DNA of 64,000 nucleotides from contig NZ_CP101751.1 of the NCBI RefSeq assembly GCF_024496085.1, positions 2,790,001 to 2,854,000 of the forward strand, given 5' to 3'. Under the pieces are notes generated by a model. That model saw only the letters and a program-made list of their open reading frames with translations. It was not told the origin of the DNA and ran no database searches. Positions 18,101 through 26,575 of this stretch are shown piece after piece; position 1 is the stretch's first letter; each line of letters starts with the position of its first letter. The translations under genes were made by a program, and so were the position numbers. This DNA comes from Flavobacterium cerinum (GTDB lineage Bacteria > Bacteroidota > Bacteroidia > Flavobacteriales > Flavobacteriaceae).

Positions 18101-20995
18101 CTTCGTTTTATCTACGACCATGAAGCGGATACTGCAACAATTAACCGACTGGAGGCGTTAAAACAGATCGGAAAACTGCAAACCGACGGTGGTATTGTAT
18201 CGCTCGCGGATCTTACAGGCGGAAAAGCCACCAACCATATTGATCCGCTGCATTATACGATCTTAGAATCATCCAGGCAGATTGCGGATCTGTATGATCG
18301 CTTTTCAATCAAGTTAAAGAACACGGTAGATCAATTAGGTCTAAATTTGGAGGAATACCGATTTAAAACCGGAGAAGTTGAAAAGCTAACGGATCATCAG
18401 TATAAAATGGTTTTGGTTCATAAAGAAACCGGCCAAGAAGTTCCGCTTACTCTGGATGGCAAAGAATTTGAAAATGTCGTGAGTGAGCATATTGCTACTT
18501 TGGGCGAAAGCAGTGAATCGGCTCTTGCATTGGGCGGAGCAGGTCTTGGCCTTATGGGTTTAATTCGTGGTGCTACGGCACTTCGTAGCGGTCATGGCAG
18601 CGGATATGATATTGCATCGGTTGTTTTGGGCGGTAAACAATTAGCCGATGCGATACTGGGAACTGTCGCCATGGCGGTTATCGGTGATACACTAACGGCA
18701 TCCGGCACGGTCTTTTCATTTTCGATAGAAGGTACTTTAGCCAATTTGTGTGAACAGACGGCCGTGCGAATAGGCGGAACTATCGGAAAACTGCTGACTT
18801 CGGTGAGTATGTTTTTAAAATTACCGTTAATCGGATTAAATGTCTGGGGATTATATGAAGATGTGACGTATTTGAATAGTGCCGATTCGGGTCCTGCCCG
18901 TGCAGTAGCGATTAGTCAGCTGGTTACCGATTCTATTGTAACGGCGCTAACCCTGGCTTCATTCGCGGTTCCGGAAGTAGCCATTCCGGCTCTTATTGTT
19001 GGAGCAGTAGGAATGGGTTTTACAGCGATTGTTCAGAATCTGGCCAATGCTCATGATCGGTATTATAAACTAACCGAATGGCAGGATCGATTGCGGGAGA
19101 TTGCCAGCAGTTATAGTCCGGTGCCTAACACTCGAAATCGCAATTTGGCGGATCTGTCTAAAAACCAACTTTGTGGTGATGTCCGTTTGGTATTGAGCGA
19201 TGATAGAAAAAATCCGCATCAGTTAACCTATACCAAATCCTGCGATACAGCGATCCGTTATGGTCATCATCCGGAGAAGAGCCCGCAAGAAGTGAGAAAT
19301 GCTATTGGTTACGGTTATAGCTATACGAGTCCGATCGGACCTTTTGCCAGAGAAGAATTTTTTGATCCGATTCGATCACCGTTTAATATCGGATGGGGAT
19401 TGATTGACAGGGTTATACTGGGCTACGGTAGTCGTTATCAACTCATGACTCAGGTGGAATATATTTCCGACTGGTTGCTTTATGATTCCCGAAACGGCAG
19501 AGCCAGCGGTGGTTATTGGGAAACCTTCTATACCCGGGCGAATTATAATTCTATCCAACAGGACGGAGCAAGCTGTACCGTTATCGGGAACAGTTTGGAT
19601 AACACTTTTATTACCCCGGATATTGTGAACTGGTCGGATGCCAAGGAAGCTTCATATATTATAGAACAACATGCAAATTATCAGTTTAACATTACTACCG
19701 GAGTGGGTAATAATGTGGTGGTGTTAGGACAAACAGGGCGATATCTCCTTGATGGCGGTTCGGGAAATAATACATTGGATCTTTCTCAGGTACAACTCAA
19801 CTTAAATGTCGATTTGGATATTACCGGTTATCAGTCTGTTTATATGGGAAATGACCGCTATTCAAACTGTATAAAAGTAGCTGTTTCCAATTTTAATATT
19901 GTCCGATGTTCGTTGTCTAATTTTGAATTGCATAGAGAAGTTGTGGTCAAAGGACAATCGAATAAACCGAATGTATTTGTTTTAGGTAGGATGTCCCGGG
20001 TAAGTGTATACGGAAGAGGCGGAGGAAATACGTATATCTTGAATAAGATCAGTAACCGTAGTGCCGAGTTCCGTCAGATAATTAATCTGTATATCCAGGC
20101 ACCTGTTTCAGGCAATACGGATGTATCGGTGGAGCGCGTTTATTTTGAAGAGTACAAACTCTCGGATTTGAATAACGTTACTTTTTCATTAACCGGCGGT
20201 GTAAATCCGGTATTGACCTTAGAAGGACTCGCCTTGCAACTGATTCACATTGGTGGCTGTAAAGTACATGATAATGCGGTAAGCAATGTGCAGTTTTCTA
20301 CTCTGGACGGCTTTTCCTTTTACTATGATCATAAGTTGAAAAAAGGTGTCGTGACTCAGGTTGATTATGAGAAATGGAAAGAGTACAATCAAGATCAGGA
20401 AGGCATCAATAGTGGACACTGGTACCGCACGCGTTATTTTAACTTCGACTTATTTGAAACGTTGTACAAAAACAAATTTGTTGTGGCCGATCAAGTGGTT
20501 TGTATCAATAACATGGGAACGATGTACCTGAAATTAAGTACTAAAAAAGCCATCTTACTGGTCAACTTAAAAACAAAAGTCACCACGATACCTGGTGAAT
20601 TTAAAGATTTTGCATGGACGATAGCTTTAAATCACAGTGCCGGTACCATCCTAATTCCAAGTTATATGTGTAATCTGCAAAAACCGTTGATTGTTTTTGA
20701 AACGCATTCCTTGTCCGGTAATAAAAGCACAATCGATTTTTCTGATTTTGAAAGTACCTATATCTTCTCAGCCCGTAGAGAGCGGAATTCCTTATTAATT
20801 CGTATTTTAAACAGAAGCAACTCTAATAAAACCGTAACCCTTTTGTTTAAAGATGTCTATAATCAGGATATCAACCAAACAATTGCGAATAAAAAAATAG
20901 TGCTTAAAAGAAGCGATATTGATTTGGTAAAACTTAGTAACTTACAGAAAATTTGTAAAAAGGTTACAAATGAAAATTTTATATTTTGGTTATAG
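15197..20995 (+). CDS. Giant TcdA/TcdB- and LifA-like toxin: glycosyltransferase-like, C58-type protease and pore-forming regions
   Basis: 1932 residues, no signal peptide and no T9SS C-terminal domain. Residues about 130-560 resemble the TcdA/TcdB glucosyltransferase fold: INFWIDKDNLLINEL at 161-175 matches the WxxDxN-type donor block, and LKGGNVMGTKIVPPL at about 369-383 aligns with the TcdB GGxYLDVDMLPG, but with GTK in place of DxD. Residues 700-850 carry a YopT/LifA-like protease triad: C716 in GLCLSLS, H822 in PNHGMTL and D837 in FYDSNIG. The H-D spacing is 15 and the C-H spacing 106, close to lymphostatin (known family). Residues about 1108-1280 are hydrophobic like the TcdB pore-forming segment (LPLIGLNVWGLYED, then AIPALIVGAVGMG). 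DGGSGNNTLDLSQ near 1519 lies in a delivery-domain-like part. No TcdB-type C80 autoprotease or CROP repeats are seen. Confidence 0.8.
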   Translation: MPPPPIVTWEVLQNQILATATTEVIRKLLKKLCDNNILFLMLKESLKTYHNKTEYEKLEEEGFRILTELYKYVSDISGWEFEGLPLEAMFDSDEDSNTFRGVFEELISVIKSNILAIGIKNSELDDSFHFVNIASDFSVFELGNLEAWIIALNRKESPPAINFWIDKDNLLINELYAEISKIAARRAMNTWRATYPERAPVLQRIRDERGRYELAKDRYQNNPSQELLQYVRIVLRNLRQLEEGAYQFLDEFKEMTAAEGIMIQNEVYDFIRTQPREEWNNLRLRFMQEHLQVPEENILMYTQKLEKEKRLIDKVQDELSPKYPNLIFHDIEEAFDIEPALTRFYNRELLLRMDPRRAYNCFILMILKLKGGNVMGTKIVPPLDRSIQNIIDGHTIRTVELPNGQSQIQILYEDKNAIESSIKERIIKRKILKIRPDEEIDICYNAALPVDRQIIDAIWQAIEILPADILFRSMEPNYSFKNLVKSTDEDYFNWELPPDFSIVSANNDSPGLQAMIEHMVEFNGHIEENLSSLATIRTRLGLRDLIEIRFGTTSYENLNVENRDFKSDTIIEVCFNRMDRFLKVNDFMTNMICGGTAINRIQDILIEKRYNETFSFWLMKIRVGEDSQAFKSYFVNDGSLIPAKELHNLFIPQFKVWIDTENLFMGRIEKVLRFRDFFDRKAMQFYELGEAHSAESIQFLPQDLLLSSYEYPEGLCLSLSLLQGMADDYLDGATIFASDISAISALQVDQFRNQLSQSDAQSYTEYSRQLRELNKVANKNFFNESTSVFQNTGSATLATLETVLSSLTFEREVRYLLTTPNHGMTLSRKGDLYTFYDSNIGYVRFDSQEKVGAFIRAHLDLKHGLGTHYGLTDATTVNISGYTNSDLWAFENVSYFRSILSQGGAELTVDRLSSLDRENGMLSIGTARFKRTELVAMGGKYKGFAMDENTPFATADFWDQVTFDSQKLLRFIYDHEADTATINRLEALKQIGKLQTDGGIVSLADLTGGKATNHIDPLHYTILESSRQIADLYDRFSIKLKNTVDQLGLNLEEYRFKTGEVEKLTDHQYKMVLVHKETGQEVPLTLDGKEFENVVSEHIATLGESSESALALGGAGLGLMGLIRGATALRSGHGSGYDIASVVLGGKQLADAILGTVAMAVIGDTLTASGTVFSFSIEGTLANLCEQTAVRIGGTIGKLLTSVSMFLKLPLIGLNVWGLYEDVTYLNSADSGPARAVAISQLVTDSIVTALTLASFAVPEVAIPALIVGAVGMGFTAIVQNLANAHDRYYKLTEWQDRLREIASSYSPVPNTRNRNLADLSKNQLCGDVRLVLSDDRKNPHQLTYTKSCDTAIRYGHHPEKSPQEVRNAIGYGYSYTSPIGPFAREEFFDPIRSPFNIGWGLIDRVILGYGSRYQLMTQVEYISDWLLYDSRNGRASGGYWETFYTRANYNSIQQDGASCTVIGNSLDNTFITPDIVNWSDAKEASYIIEQHANYQFNITTGVGNNVVVLGQTGRYLLDGGSGNNTLDLSQVQLNLNVDLDITGYQSVYMGNDRYSNCIKVAVSNFNIVRCSLSNFELHREVVVKGQSNKPNVFVLGRMSRVSVYGRGGGNTYILNKISNRSAEFRQIINLYIQAPVSGNTDVSVERVYFEEYKLSDLNNVTFSLTGGVNPVLTLEGLALQLIHIGGCKVHDNAVSNVQFSTLDGFSFYYDHKLKKGVVTQVDYEKWKEYNQDQEGINSGHWYRTRYFNFDLFETLYKNKFVVADQVVCINNMGTMYLKLSTKKAILLVNLKTKVTTIPGEFKDFAWTIALNHSAGTILIPSYMCNLQKPLIVFETHSLSGNKSTIDFSDFESTYIFSARRERNSLLIRILNRSNSNKTVTLLFKDVYNQDINQTIANKKIVLKRSDIDLVKLSNLQKICKKVTNENFIFWL

Positions 20996-21060
20996 AAATA
21001 AGAAAAAGAGCATTATAAACGCTAATTAAGTTTTTAAAAATAGTCAATATAATTGAGATA

Positions 21061-21092
21061 ATACTCCTGATTTTTTATAAGATCAGGAGTAT
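21061..21092 (+). terminator. Terminator-like hairpin after the giant gene
   Basis: ATACTCCTGAT pairs perfectly with ATCAGGAGTAT over a ten-base T-rich loop. The trailing T tract is weak. Confidence 0.6.
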
Positions 21093-21186
21093 TTATAAGT
21101 TAAGTTTAGTTAAGGTCAAAAATGGTTGCGAAAAATTAGAACTATTTTTTGTACATTGGCTTTTTATCAAACCAAATCAATCCATT

Positions 21187-21819
21187 ATGAAACAATATGC
21201 TATCCTGGCTGTGTCATTACTGTTTACAGTAGGAATGTACAGTCAGAAGAAAAAAGCAGGTAAGGCACCGGCAGCTAAAAATCAGTCTACGGTATTAGCA
21301 AAAGCAGATGATCTTACTGCTGAGTTAATAAAAAATAAAAATCAGCAGGTTTTTTATGTTTTCAGAAACGAAAAAGGAGCTAAAAAAGATACATTACTGG
21401 TAAAACCAATCGATAAAAATGTACCGGCTGAATGTAAGATTACAAGTTTTAAAGTAAAAGATACACCATTGTGTTGTATTAGTTGGACCGAAAAAAACAT
21501 AACGGAGACAAAGAACAAAAATGAAGAAGCGTTAAGTACATTTTCGGAAATCTGGGAACCGGGAACTAAAACTCAAATCTTAAGTAATGTTCAAACGACA
21601 ACCAAGATTAAAGAGATCGTTTTTTTGGATAAAGGACAAAATGCTTCTGAAACCCAGGAAAGAATGCGGAGAGAGGGTTTTGAATTTACATTAACAAATG
21701 AAGGGGATGTAATCCTGAAAAATAAATCACAGGAAAGTCGTATGACCTATAATCCAACCGATAAAAAATATGTGAATAGCGGATCGGCAAGTGCAGCACC
21801 GGCTAAGAAGAAAAGATAA
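21187..21819 (+). CDS. Secreted protein of unknown function
   Basis: 210 residues with a type I signal peptide (MKQYAILAVSLLFTVGMYSQ) and a Lys/Ala-rich segment (KKKAGKAPAAK) straight after it. The mature part has no motif that I recognise; strands around TALYVFRNEKGAKK-like and EIVFLDKGQ segments suggest a small beta domain. The C-terminus is again basic (AAPAKKKR), and its last codons run into an eight-copy heptanucleotide repeat (21811-21866) that contains the stop codon. It is tandem to, but probably transcribed separately from, the toxin-like gene. Confidence 0.75.
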   Translation: MKQYAILAVSLLFTVGMYSQKKKAGKAPAAKNQSTVLAKADDLTAELIKNKNQQVFYVFRNEKGAKKDTLLVKPIDKNVPAECKITSFKVKDTPLCCISWTEKNITETKNKNEEALSTFSEIWEPGTKTQILSNVQTTTKIKEIVFLDKGQNASETQERMRREGFEFTLTNEGDVILKNKSQESRMTYNPTDKKYVNSGSASAAPAKKKR

Positions 21820-21866
21820 AAGATAAAAGATAAAAGATAAAAGATAAAAGATAAAAGATAAAAGAT
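21811..21866 (+). repeat. Heptanucleotide tandem repeat, eight perfect copies of AAAAGAT
   Basis: 56 bases of AAAAGAT repeated exactly eight times. It begins in the last codons of the secreted-protein gene at 21187. The stop codon TAA lies across units one and two. Such repeats change copy number by slippage. Confidence 0.95.
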
Positions 21867-21913
21867 TTAACTAGAGTACCTGTAAAATGGGATTAGTTAA
21901 AGCGAAAAATAAA

Positions 21914-21943
21914 AAAGGGAGAAATTAAATTGCTCCCTTTTCT
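21914..21943 (+). terminator. Terminator hairpin after the secreted-protein gene
   Basis: AAAGGGAG and CTCCCTTT pair over an 11-base loop, followed by TTCTT. Confidence 0.65.
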
Positions 21944-21950
21944 TATGATT

Positions 21951-21983
21951 ACACCTGACAGGTTTTTAAAACCTGTCAGGTGT
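21951..21983. repeat. 33-bp palindrome between convergent genes
   Basis: ACACCTGACAGGTTTT pairs with AAAACCTGTCAGGTGT around one central base. It stands between the plus-strand secreted-protein gene and the minus-strand efflux operon and shares the ACAGGTTTT/AAAACCTGT core with the palindrome at 3701. Confidence 0.8.
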
Positions 21984-21995
21984 CGTAATAAATTA

Positions 21996-23402
21996 TTATT
22001 GCGTTCCGCCACCCAATGCTTTATAAAGTGTTATAATAGCATTGAATTGTCGGTATTTATTATCAATAAGATCCAATTCACTGCTTAATGCAGAGTTTTT
22101 AGCGGTTAAAACTTCCAGATAATTCACAAAACCGTGGTTTAATAATTCATCCGAATAGTTGGCCGCTTTTTTAAGCGCATCCACTTGTTTTTCACGAATG
22201 ACCAGCTTTCCGGTTTCATTTTTATATTGTGATAAAGCATCTGAAACTTCTTTACCGGCTGTTAAAAGCGATTGCTCAAATTGAAGATATGCTTTTTCCT
22301 GATTGGCTTTAGCAATTTCATATTTTGTTCTGATTTGACGCTGATTAAAAATAGGTTGTGTCAAACCGGCAACAATATTAGCAAAAAGAGAGTTCGTACT
22401 AAACCATTCTTTTAACTCTAAACTCTGAAAACCACCCGAAGCTGTAACGGTAAAAGAAGGATAGAAATTACTTCGTGCTACATTAGTCATTTCAAAGTTC
22501 GTAATCAGATTGTATTCAGCAGCCATAACGTCCGGTCTTTTGCTTAATAAATCAGCAGGAACACCTAAGTTTACATCTACATTCATCGTCTGAGTAGCTA
22601 TGTTTCCTCTTTCGATTTTTCCCGGTGACTGACCTAATAGAATGGACATCGTATTCTCCATAATCGTGATGTTATTCTTAACATCAGCAATGATCAACTC
22701 AGTAGCGTATTTTTGTGCTTCTGTTTGTTTTACAGCAACTTCATTAACATTACCGGCATCTTTTAACGCTTTAATAGTGGTTACACTATTGTCTCGGTTG
22801 ATTAATGTTTCTTCTGCCACTTTTAGCTGTGCATCAAGCGATAATAGCTGATAGTAAGTAGCGGCAATACTCGCCAGTAATTGTGTTTTTACGGCTTGAT
22901 TGGCGGCAACCGATTGTAAGTATGAAGCATTTACAGCTCTTTTATTACTTCTGATTTTTCCCCAGATATCTGCTTCCCAAGACAAGTTTCCGGCCAATTG
23001 GTATTGATCTAAAGAACCATTGAAAAAAGAGCCGAACTGACTGTTTTTAGCTAATTGCTGATGCGTAAGATTGGCACCGACACTAAGAGTAGGGAGGTAT
23101 CCCATTTTTCCTTGTTTCAGATTCGCCTCAGCTGCAACAATTGACTGCATTGCAATACGGATATCGTAATTGTTTTGCAACCCTTTTTCAATATAGCCTT
23201 GTAGTAGAGGATCCGTAAAAAGCGTTTTCCACGAAACACCTGCTAATGAAGCACCTTCAGTACCCGAAGCATCTGCACGATACAAATTTTCGGTTTTTAC
23301 TTGCGGTCGCTCATAATTTTTGGCGACAAAGCAGGACTGCATCACCGATGCAGCTGCTATGACAACCATTATTTTATATGATTTTTGATATTTCATTTTC
23401 AT
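21996..23402 (-). CDS. Outer-membrane efflux lipoprotein, TolC/NodT (OprM-like) family
   Basis: 468 residues from ATG 23402; an alternative ATG at 23420 would overlap the pump gene by 14 bases. The type II signal peptide ends VMQSC (residue 24 or so), as in OprM-type lipoproteins. Two repeated helical OEP halves follow: VSWKTLFTDPLLQGYIEKGL and NNYDIRIAMQSIVAAEANLKQ in the first, LSKRPDVMAAEYNLI and the helical VSDALSQYKNETGKL in the second. It forms the outer-membrane channel of the tripartite pump encoded directly upstream. Confidence 0.93.
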   Translation of the reverse strand: MKMKYQKSYKIMVVIAAASVMQSCFVAKNYERPQVKTENLYRADASGTEGASLAGVSWKTLFTDPLLQGYIEKGLQNNYDIRIAMQSIVAAEANLKQGKMGYLPTLSVGANLTHQQLAKNSQFGSFFNGSLDQYQLAGNLSWEADIWGKIRSNKRAVNASYLQSVAANQAVKTQLLASIAATYYQLLSLDAQLKVAEETLINRDNSVTTIKALKDAGNVNEVAVKQTEAQKYATELIIADVKNNITIMENTMSILLGQSPGKIERGNIATQTMNVDVNLGVPADLLSKRPDVMAAEYNLITNFEMTNVARSNFYPSFTVTASGGFQSLELKEWFSTNSLFANIVAGLTQPIFNQRQIRTKYEIAKANQEKAYLQFEQSLLTAGKEVSDALSQYKNETGKLVIREKQVDALKKAANYSDELLNHGFVNYLEVLTAKNSALSSELDLIDNKYRQFNAIITLYKALGGGTQ

Positions 23403-23406
23403 AGAT

Positions 23407-26400
23407 TTATAATGCAACATTTTCAGAATCCTGTTCGGCTGCTTTTTGGGCTGCTGTTTTTCCGGTGATACGCTCTTGTAATCCCTGGAAAATCACGAAC
23501 AATACAGGGATAAAGAATACACCCAGAATTGTACCGATTAACATTCCTCCAACAGCTCCCATACCGATAGAACGGTTACCGACAGCTCCGATTCCGTTAG
23601 CTAAAGCCAATGGTAATAAACCGAAGATAAAGGCGAAGGAGGTCATAAGGATCGGACGTAAACGCGCTTTTGCACCTTCAACTGCCGATTCAAACAGGCT
23701 CATACCGTGCCTTCTACGCTGAATGGCAAACTCTACAATCAGAATCGCATTTTTAGCGAGTAATCCGATAAGCATGATCAGGGCAATCTGGAAATAGATA
23801 TTGTTCTCTAATCCGGCCAGTTTTACAAATCCGATGGCTCCGGCAATACCAACAGGTAGTGAAAGGATAACCGATAACGGTAGTAAATAACTTTCATACT
23901 GAGCACTTAACAGGAAGTACACGAAAATCAAACTTAAAAGGAATACTCCGATTGCCTGACCACCCGAAGCAATTTCCTCACGTGTCATACCGGAAAACTC
24001 ATAAGTATAGTTGTTCGGTAAATGTTGTGCTGCTACTTCTTCGATAGCTTTAATCGCATCTCCGGAACTGAAGCCCGGTTTCGCTTTACCGTTTACGTTT
24101 ACCGATTTTAACAGGTTGAAACGGGTAACGGATTCCGGACCGTAGGTTTTCTTAAGACTTACGAACTGGCTGATGGCTACAAGTTCATCATTTCTGTTTT
24201 TGATATAAATTTTATCTAAACTTTGTTCTGTAGCGCGATCTTCCGGTTTCGCCTGAATCATTACACGATACTGTTTACCGAAACTGTTGAAGTCGGTTGT
24301 ATATAATCCACCGTAATAACCTTGTAGTGTATTGAATATATCCGAAACACTTATACCGGCATCTTTGGTTTTTTCAATATTGATATCCAGCTGATATTGC
24401 GGGAAGTTCGGGTTAAAGTTGGTCATCGCATATTGAATTTCCGGACGTTGGTTTAACGCCTGTAAAAACTCACCGCTGACCTTACTGATTGTAGCCCAGT
24501 CATCATCACCTTTAGATTGTAGTTTGAATTCAAATCCGTCAGCAGTACCAAATCCCTGTACACTCGGAGGTGTGAAGAATAAAGCTCTGGCATCTTTAAA
24601 TTGTGCTGTACGTCCGAATAATTCACCAACAACCGCTTCGATAGTTTGTGTTGCTTCTTTACGCTCAGCCCAGTCTTTTAGTTTGATAACCGTAAAGGCA
24701 TAAGAACCACCGTTTACGTTGTTTAATAAACTGAAACCAACAACACTCATACGCGATTCGATAATGTCCATAGACGCTAAAATAGAATCCAGTTCGTTAA
24801 CCGCTAATTGTGTTTTTTCTAAAGTAGTTCCCGGTGGCAATGTTAAATCACCCATGATGATACCACGGTCTTCATTCGGAATAAACCCGGATGGAGTCGT
24901 GTTGAATAATAACAAGGTGATTCCGGTTACCGCTAATAAAGAAATTCCGGTGATCCATTTTCTTTTAACCAGGAAGTTTAACGACTTACTGTATTTATTG
25001 TTCATCGAATCAAAAGCCGTATTAAAAGCGGTAAAGAAACGATCTTTTAATCCTTTTTTAGCATGTTCCGAATCGTCATGCGGTTTTAAGAACAGTGCAC
25101 AAAGCGCCGGACTCAATGTTAAAGCGTTAATCGCTGAAATGACAATCGCAACAGCCAGTGTAATCGCAAACTGTTTGTAGAATACTCCGGAAGGTCCTTT
25201 TAAGAAGGATACCGGAACGAATACCGCCGACATAACCAATGTGATCGAAACAATCGCCCCTGTAATCTCATCCATCGCAGAAATAGTAGCCTGTTTAGCA
25301 TCCTTTATACCGTGGTCGAGTTTAGCATGGACGGCTTCTACAACTACGATGGCGTCATCCACAACGATACCGATGGCCAGAATCATTGCAAATAAGGTCA
25401 ACATATTAATTGAAAATCCGAATAATTGCAGGAAGAAGAAGGTACCTACAATCGCTACCGGAACCGCAATTGCCGGAATCAACGTAGAACGAATATCCTG
25501 AAGGAATACGAATACCACGATAAATACCAAGATAAAAGCTTCAACAAGGGTAGAAACTACTTTTGCAATAGAAGCATCCAGGAAGGTTTTCGAGTTATAC
25601 GGAATTACGTAATCAATCCCTTTAGGGAAGGTTCCTTTACTTTCTTCTAAAATGTGTATTACTTCGGTCATAATATCCTGAGCATTCGATCCCGAAGTCT
25701 GGAAAATACCTACTGCAACACCTTGTTTACCCATTGCCATGTTTTTGGCTCCGTAGTTAAACGCACCTAATTCTACAGTTGCAACATCTTTTAAACGAAG
25801 GAAGTTTCCGTTACCTGTCGATTTAATAATGATGTTTTCATATTCGGAAGTTTTGGATAAACGCCCTTTATATTTAATTACATATTCGTAAACACCTTCC
25901 GCATTTTCACCGAATTTACCCGGTGCAGCTTCTAAATTTTGCTCTCTAAGTGCATCCTGAATATCAGACGGAACTATTTTATAGTTGGCCATTTTTTCCG
26001 GATCGATCCAGATACGCATTGAATAATCTTTCGCTCCGAAAACGTTTACTTGTCCGACACCTTTTACACGTTGTAATTTCGGTACCAGGTTAATACGGGC
26101 ATAGTTCTGGATAAATGTTTCATCATATTCCTTATTGTTGGAATATAATGCGAAGAACATCAAGGCACTGGTCTGACTCTTAATTGTAGTTACACCGGTG
26201 TTTACTACAGCTTGCGGTAGTTTACTCGTAGCACGAGCCACACGGTTTTGTACGTTAACGGCAGCGATATCCGGGTTTACACCCAATTCAAAGAATACAC
26301 TGATATTTGCAGCACCGTTATTAGCCGAAGTAGAGGTCATATAGGTCATACCTTCCACACCGTTGATTTCCTCTTCGATAGGAGTAACCACACTATTTAA

Positions 26401-26571
26401 AACCGTTTCAGCATTGGCTCCGGTATAAGTAGCACTAACCTGAACGGTTGGCGGTGCAATTTCGGGATATTGTTCTATGGGTAATGATGTTAACCCCAAT
26501 ATACCCAAAATGGTAATGATGATGGAGATTACGGTAGAAAGTACCGGTCTGTTTATAAATGTTTTAATCAT
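23407..26571 (-). CDS. RND efflux transporter permease, HAE1 (AcrB-like) family
   Basis: 1054 residues, full length for AcrB/MexB-type pumps, with twelve membrane helices in two halves. The start MIKTFINRPVLSTVISIIITI is typical of the family. The TM4 proton-relay pair is present in GIVVDDAIVVVEAVH (near residue 405), and TSFAFIFGLLPLALANGIGA near 970-990 is the TM11 signature. It exports hydrophobic drugs or metabolites from the periplasm using proton influx. The gene lies 4 bases after the adaptor gene and abuts the tolC-like gene. Confidence 0.97.
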   Translation of the reverse strand: MIKTFINRPVLSTVISIIITILGILGLTSLPIEQYPEIAPPTVQVSATYTGANAETVLNSVVTPIEEEINGVEGMTYMTSTSANNGAANISVFFELGVNPDIAAVNVQNRVARATSKLPQAVVNTGVTTIKSQTSALMFFALYSNNKEYDETFIQNYARINLVPKLQRVKGVGQVNVFGAKDYSMRIWIDPEKMANYKIVPSDIQDALREQNLEAAPGKFGENAEGVYEYVIKYKGRLSKTSEYENIIIKSTGNGNFLRLKDVATVELGAFNYGAKNMAMGKQGVAVGIFQTSGSNAQDIMTEVIHILEESKGTFPKGIDYVIPYNSKTFLDASIAKVVSTLVEAFILVFIVVFVFLQDIRSTLIPAIAVPVAIVGTFFFLQLFGFSINMLTLFAMILAIGIVVDDAIVVVEAVHAKLDHGIKDAKQATISAMDEITGAIVSITLVMSAVFVPVSFLKGPSGVFYKQFAITLAVAIVISAINALTLSPALCALFLKPHDDSEHAKKGLKDRFFTAFNTAFDSMNNKYSKSLNFLVKRKWITGISLLAVTGITLLLFNTTPSGFIPNEDRGIIMGDLTLPPGTTLEKTQLAVNELDSILASMDIIESRMSVVGFSLLNNVNGGSYAFTVIKLKDWAERKEATQTIEAVVGELFGRTAQFKDARALFFTPPSVQGFGTADGFEFKLQSKGDDDWATISKVSGEFLQALNQRPEIQYAMTNFNPNFPQYQLDINIEKTKDAGISVSDIFNTLQGYYGGLYTTDFNSFGKQYRVMIQAKPEDRATEQSLDKIYIKNRNDELVAISQFVSLKKTYGPESVTRFNLLKSVNVNGKAKPGFSSGDAIKAIEEVAAQHLPNNYTYEFSGMTREEIASGGQAIGVFLLSLIFVYFLLSAQYESYLLPLSVILSLPVGIAGAIGFVKLAGLENNIYFQIALIMLIGLLAKNAILIVEFAIQRRRHGMSLFESAVEGAKARLRPILMTSFAFIFGLLPLALANGIGAVGNRSIGMGAVGGMLIGTILGVFFIPVLFVIFQGLQERITGKTAAQKAAEQDSENVAL

Positions 26572-26575
26572 AAGT

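Noticed and set aside
16053..20419. Several small minus-strand ORFs inside the giant gene
   Set aside because: Shadow frames with no start context, no conserved motif and no gap in the plus-strand reading frame.
15197..20995. C80-type autoprotease domain as in TcdA/TcdB
   Set aside because: No matching His/Cys pair was found at the expected place; the protease triad present has the C58 pattern instead.
23465..25650. Plus-strand ORFs inside the AcrB-like gene
   Set aside because: Antisense shadows of a well-conserved pump; their content is explained by the pump codons.
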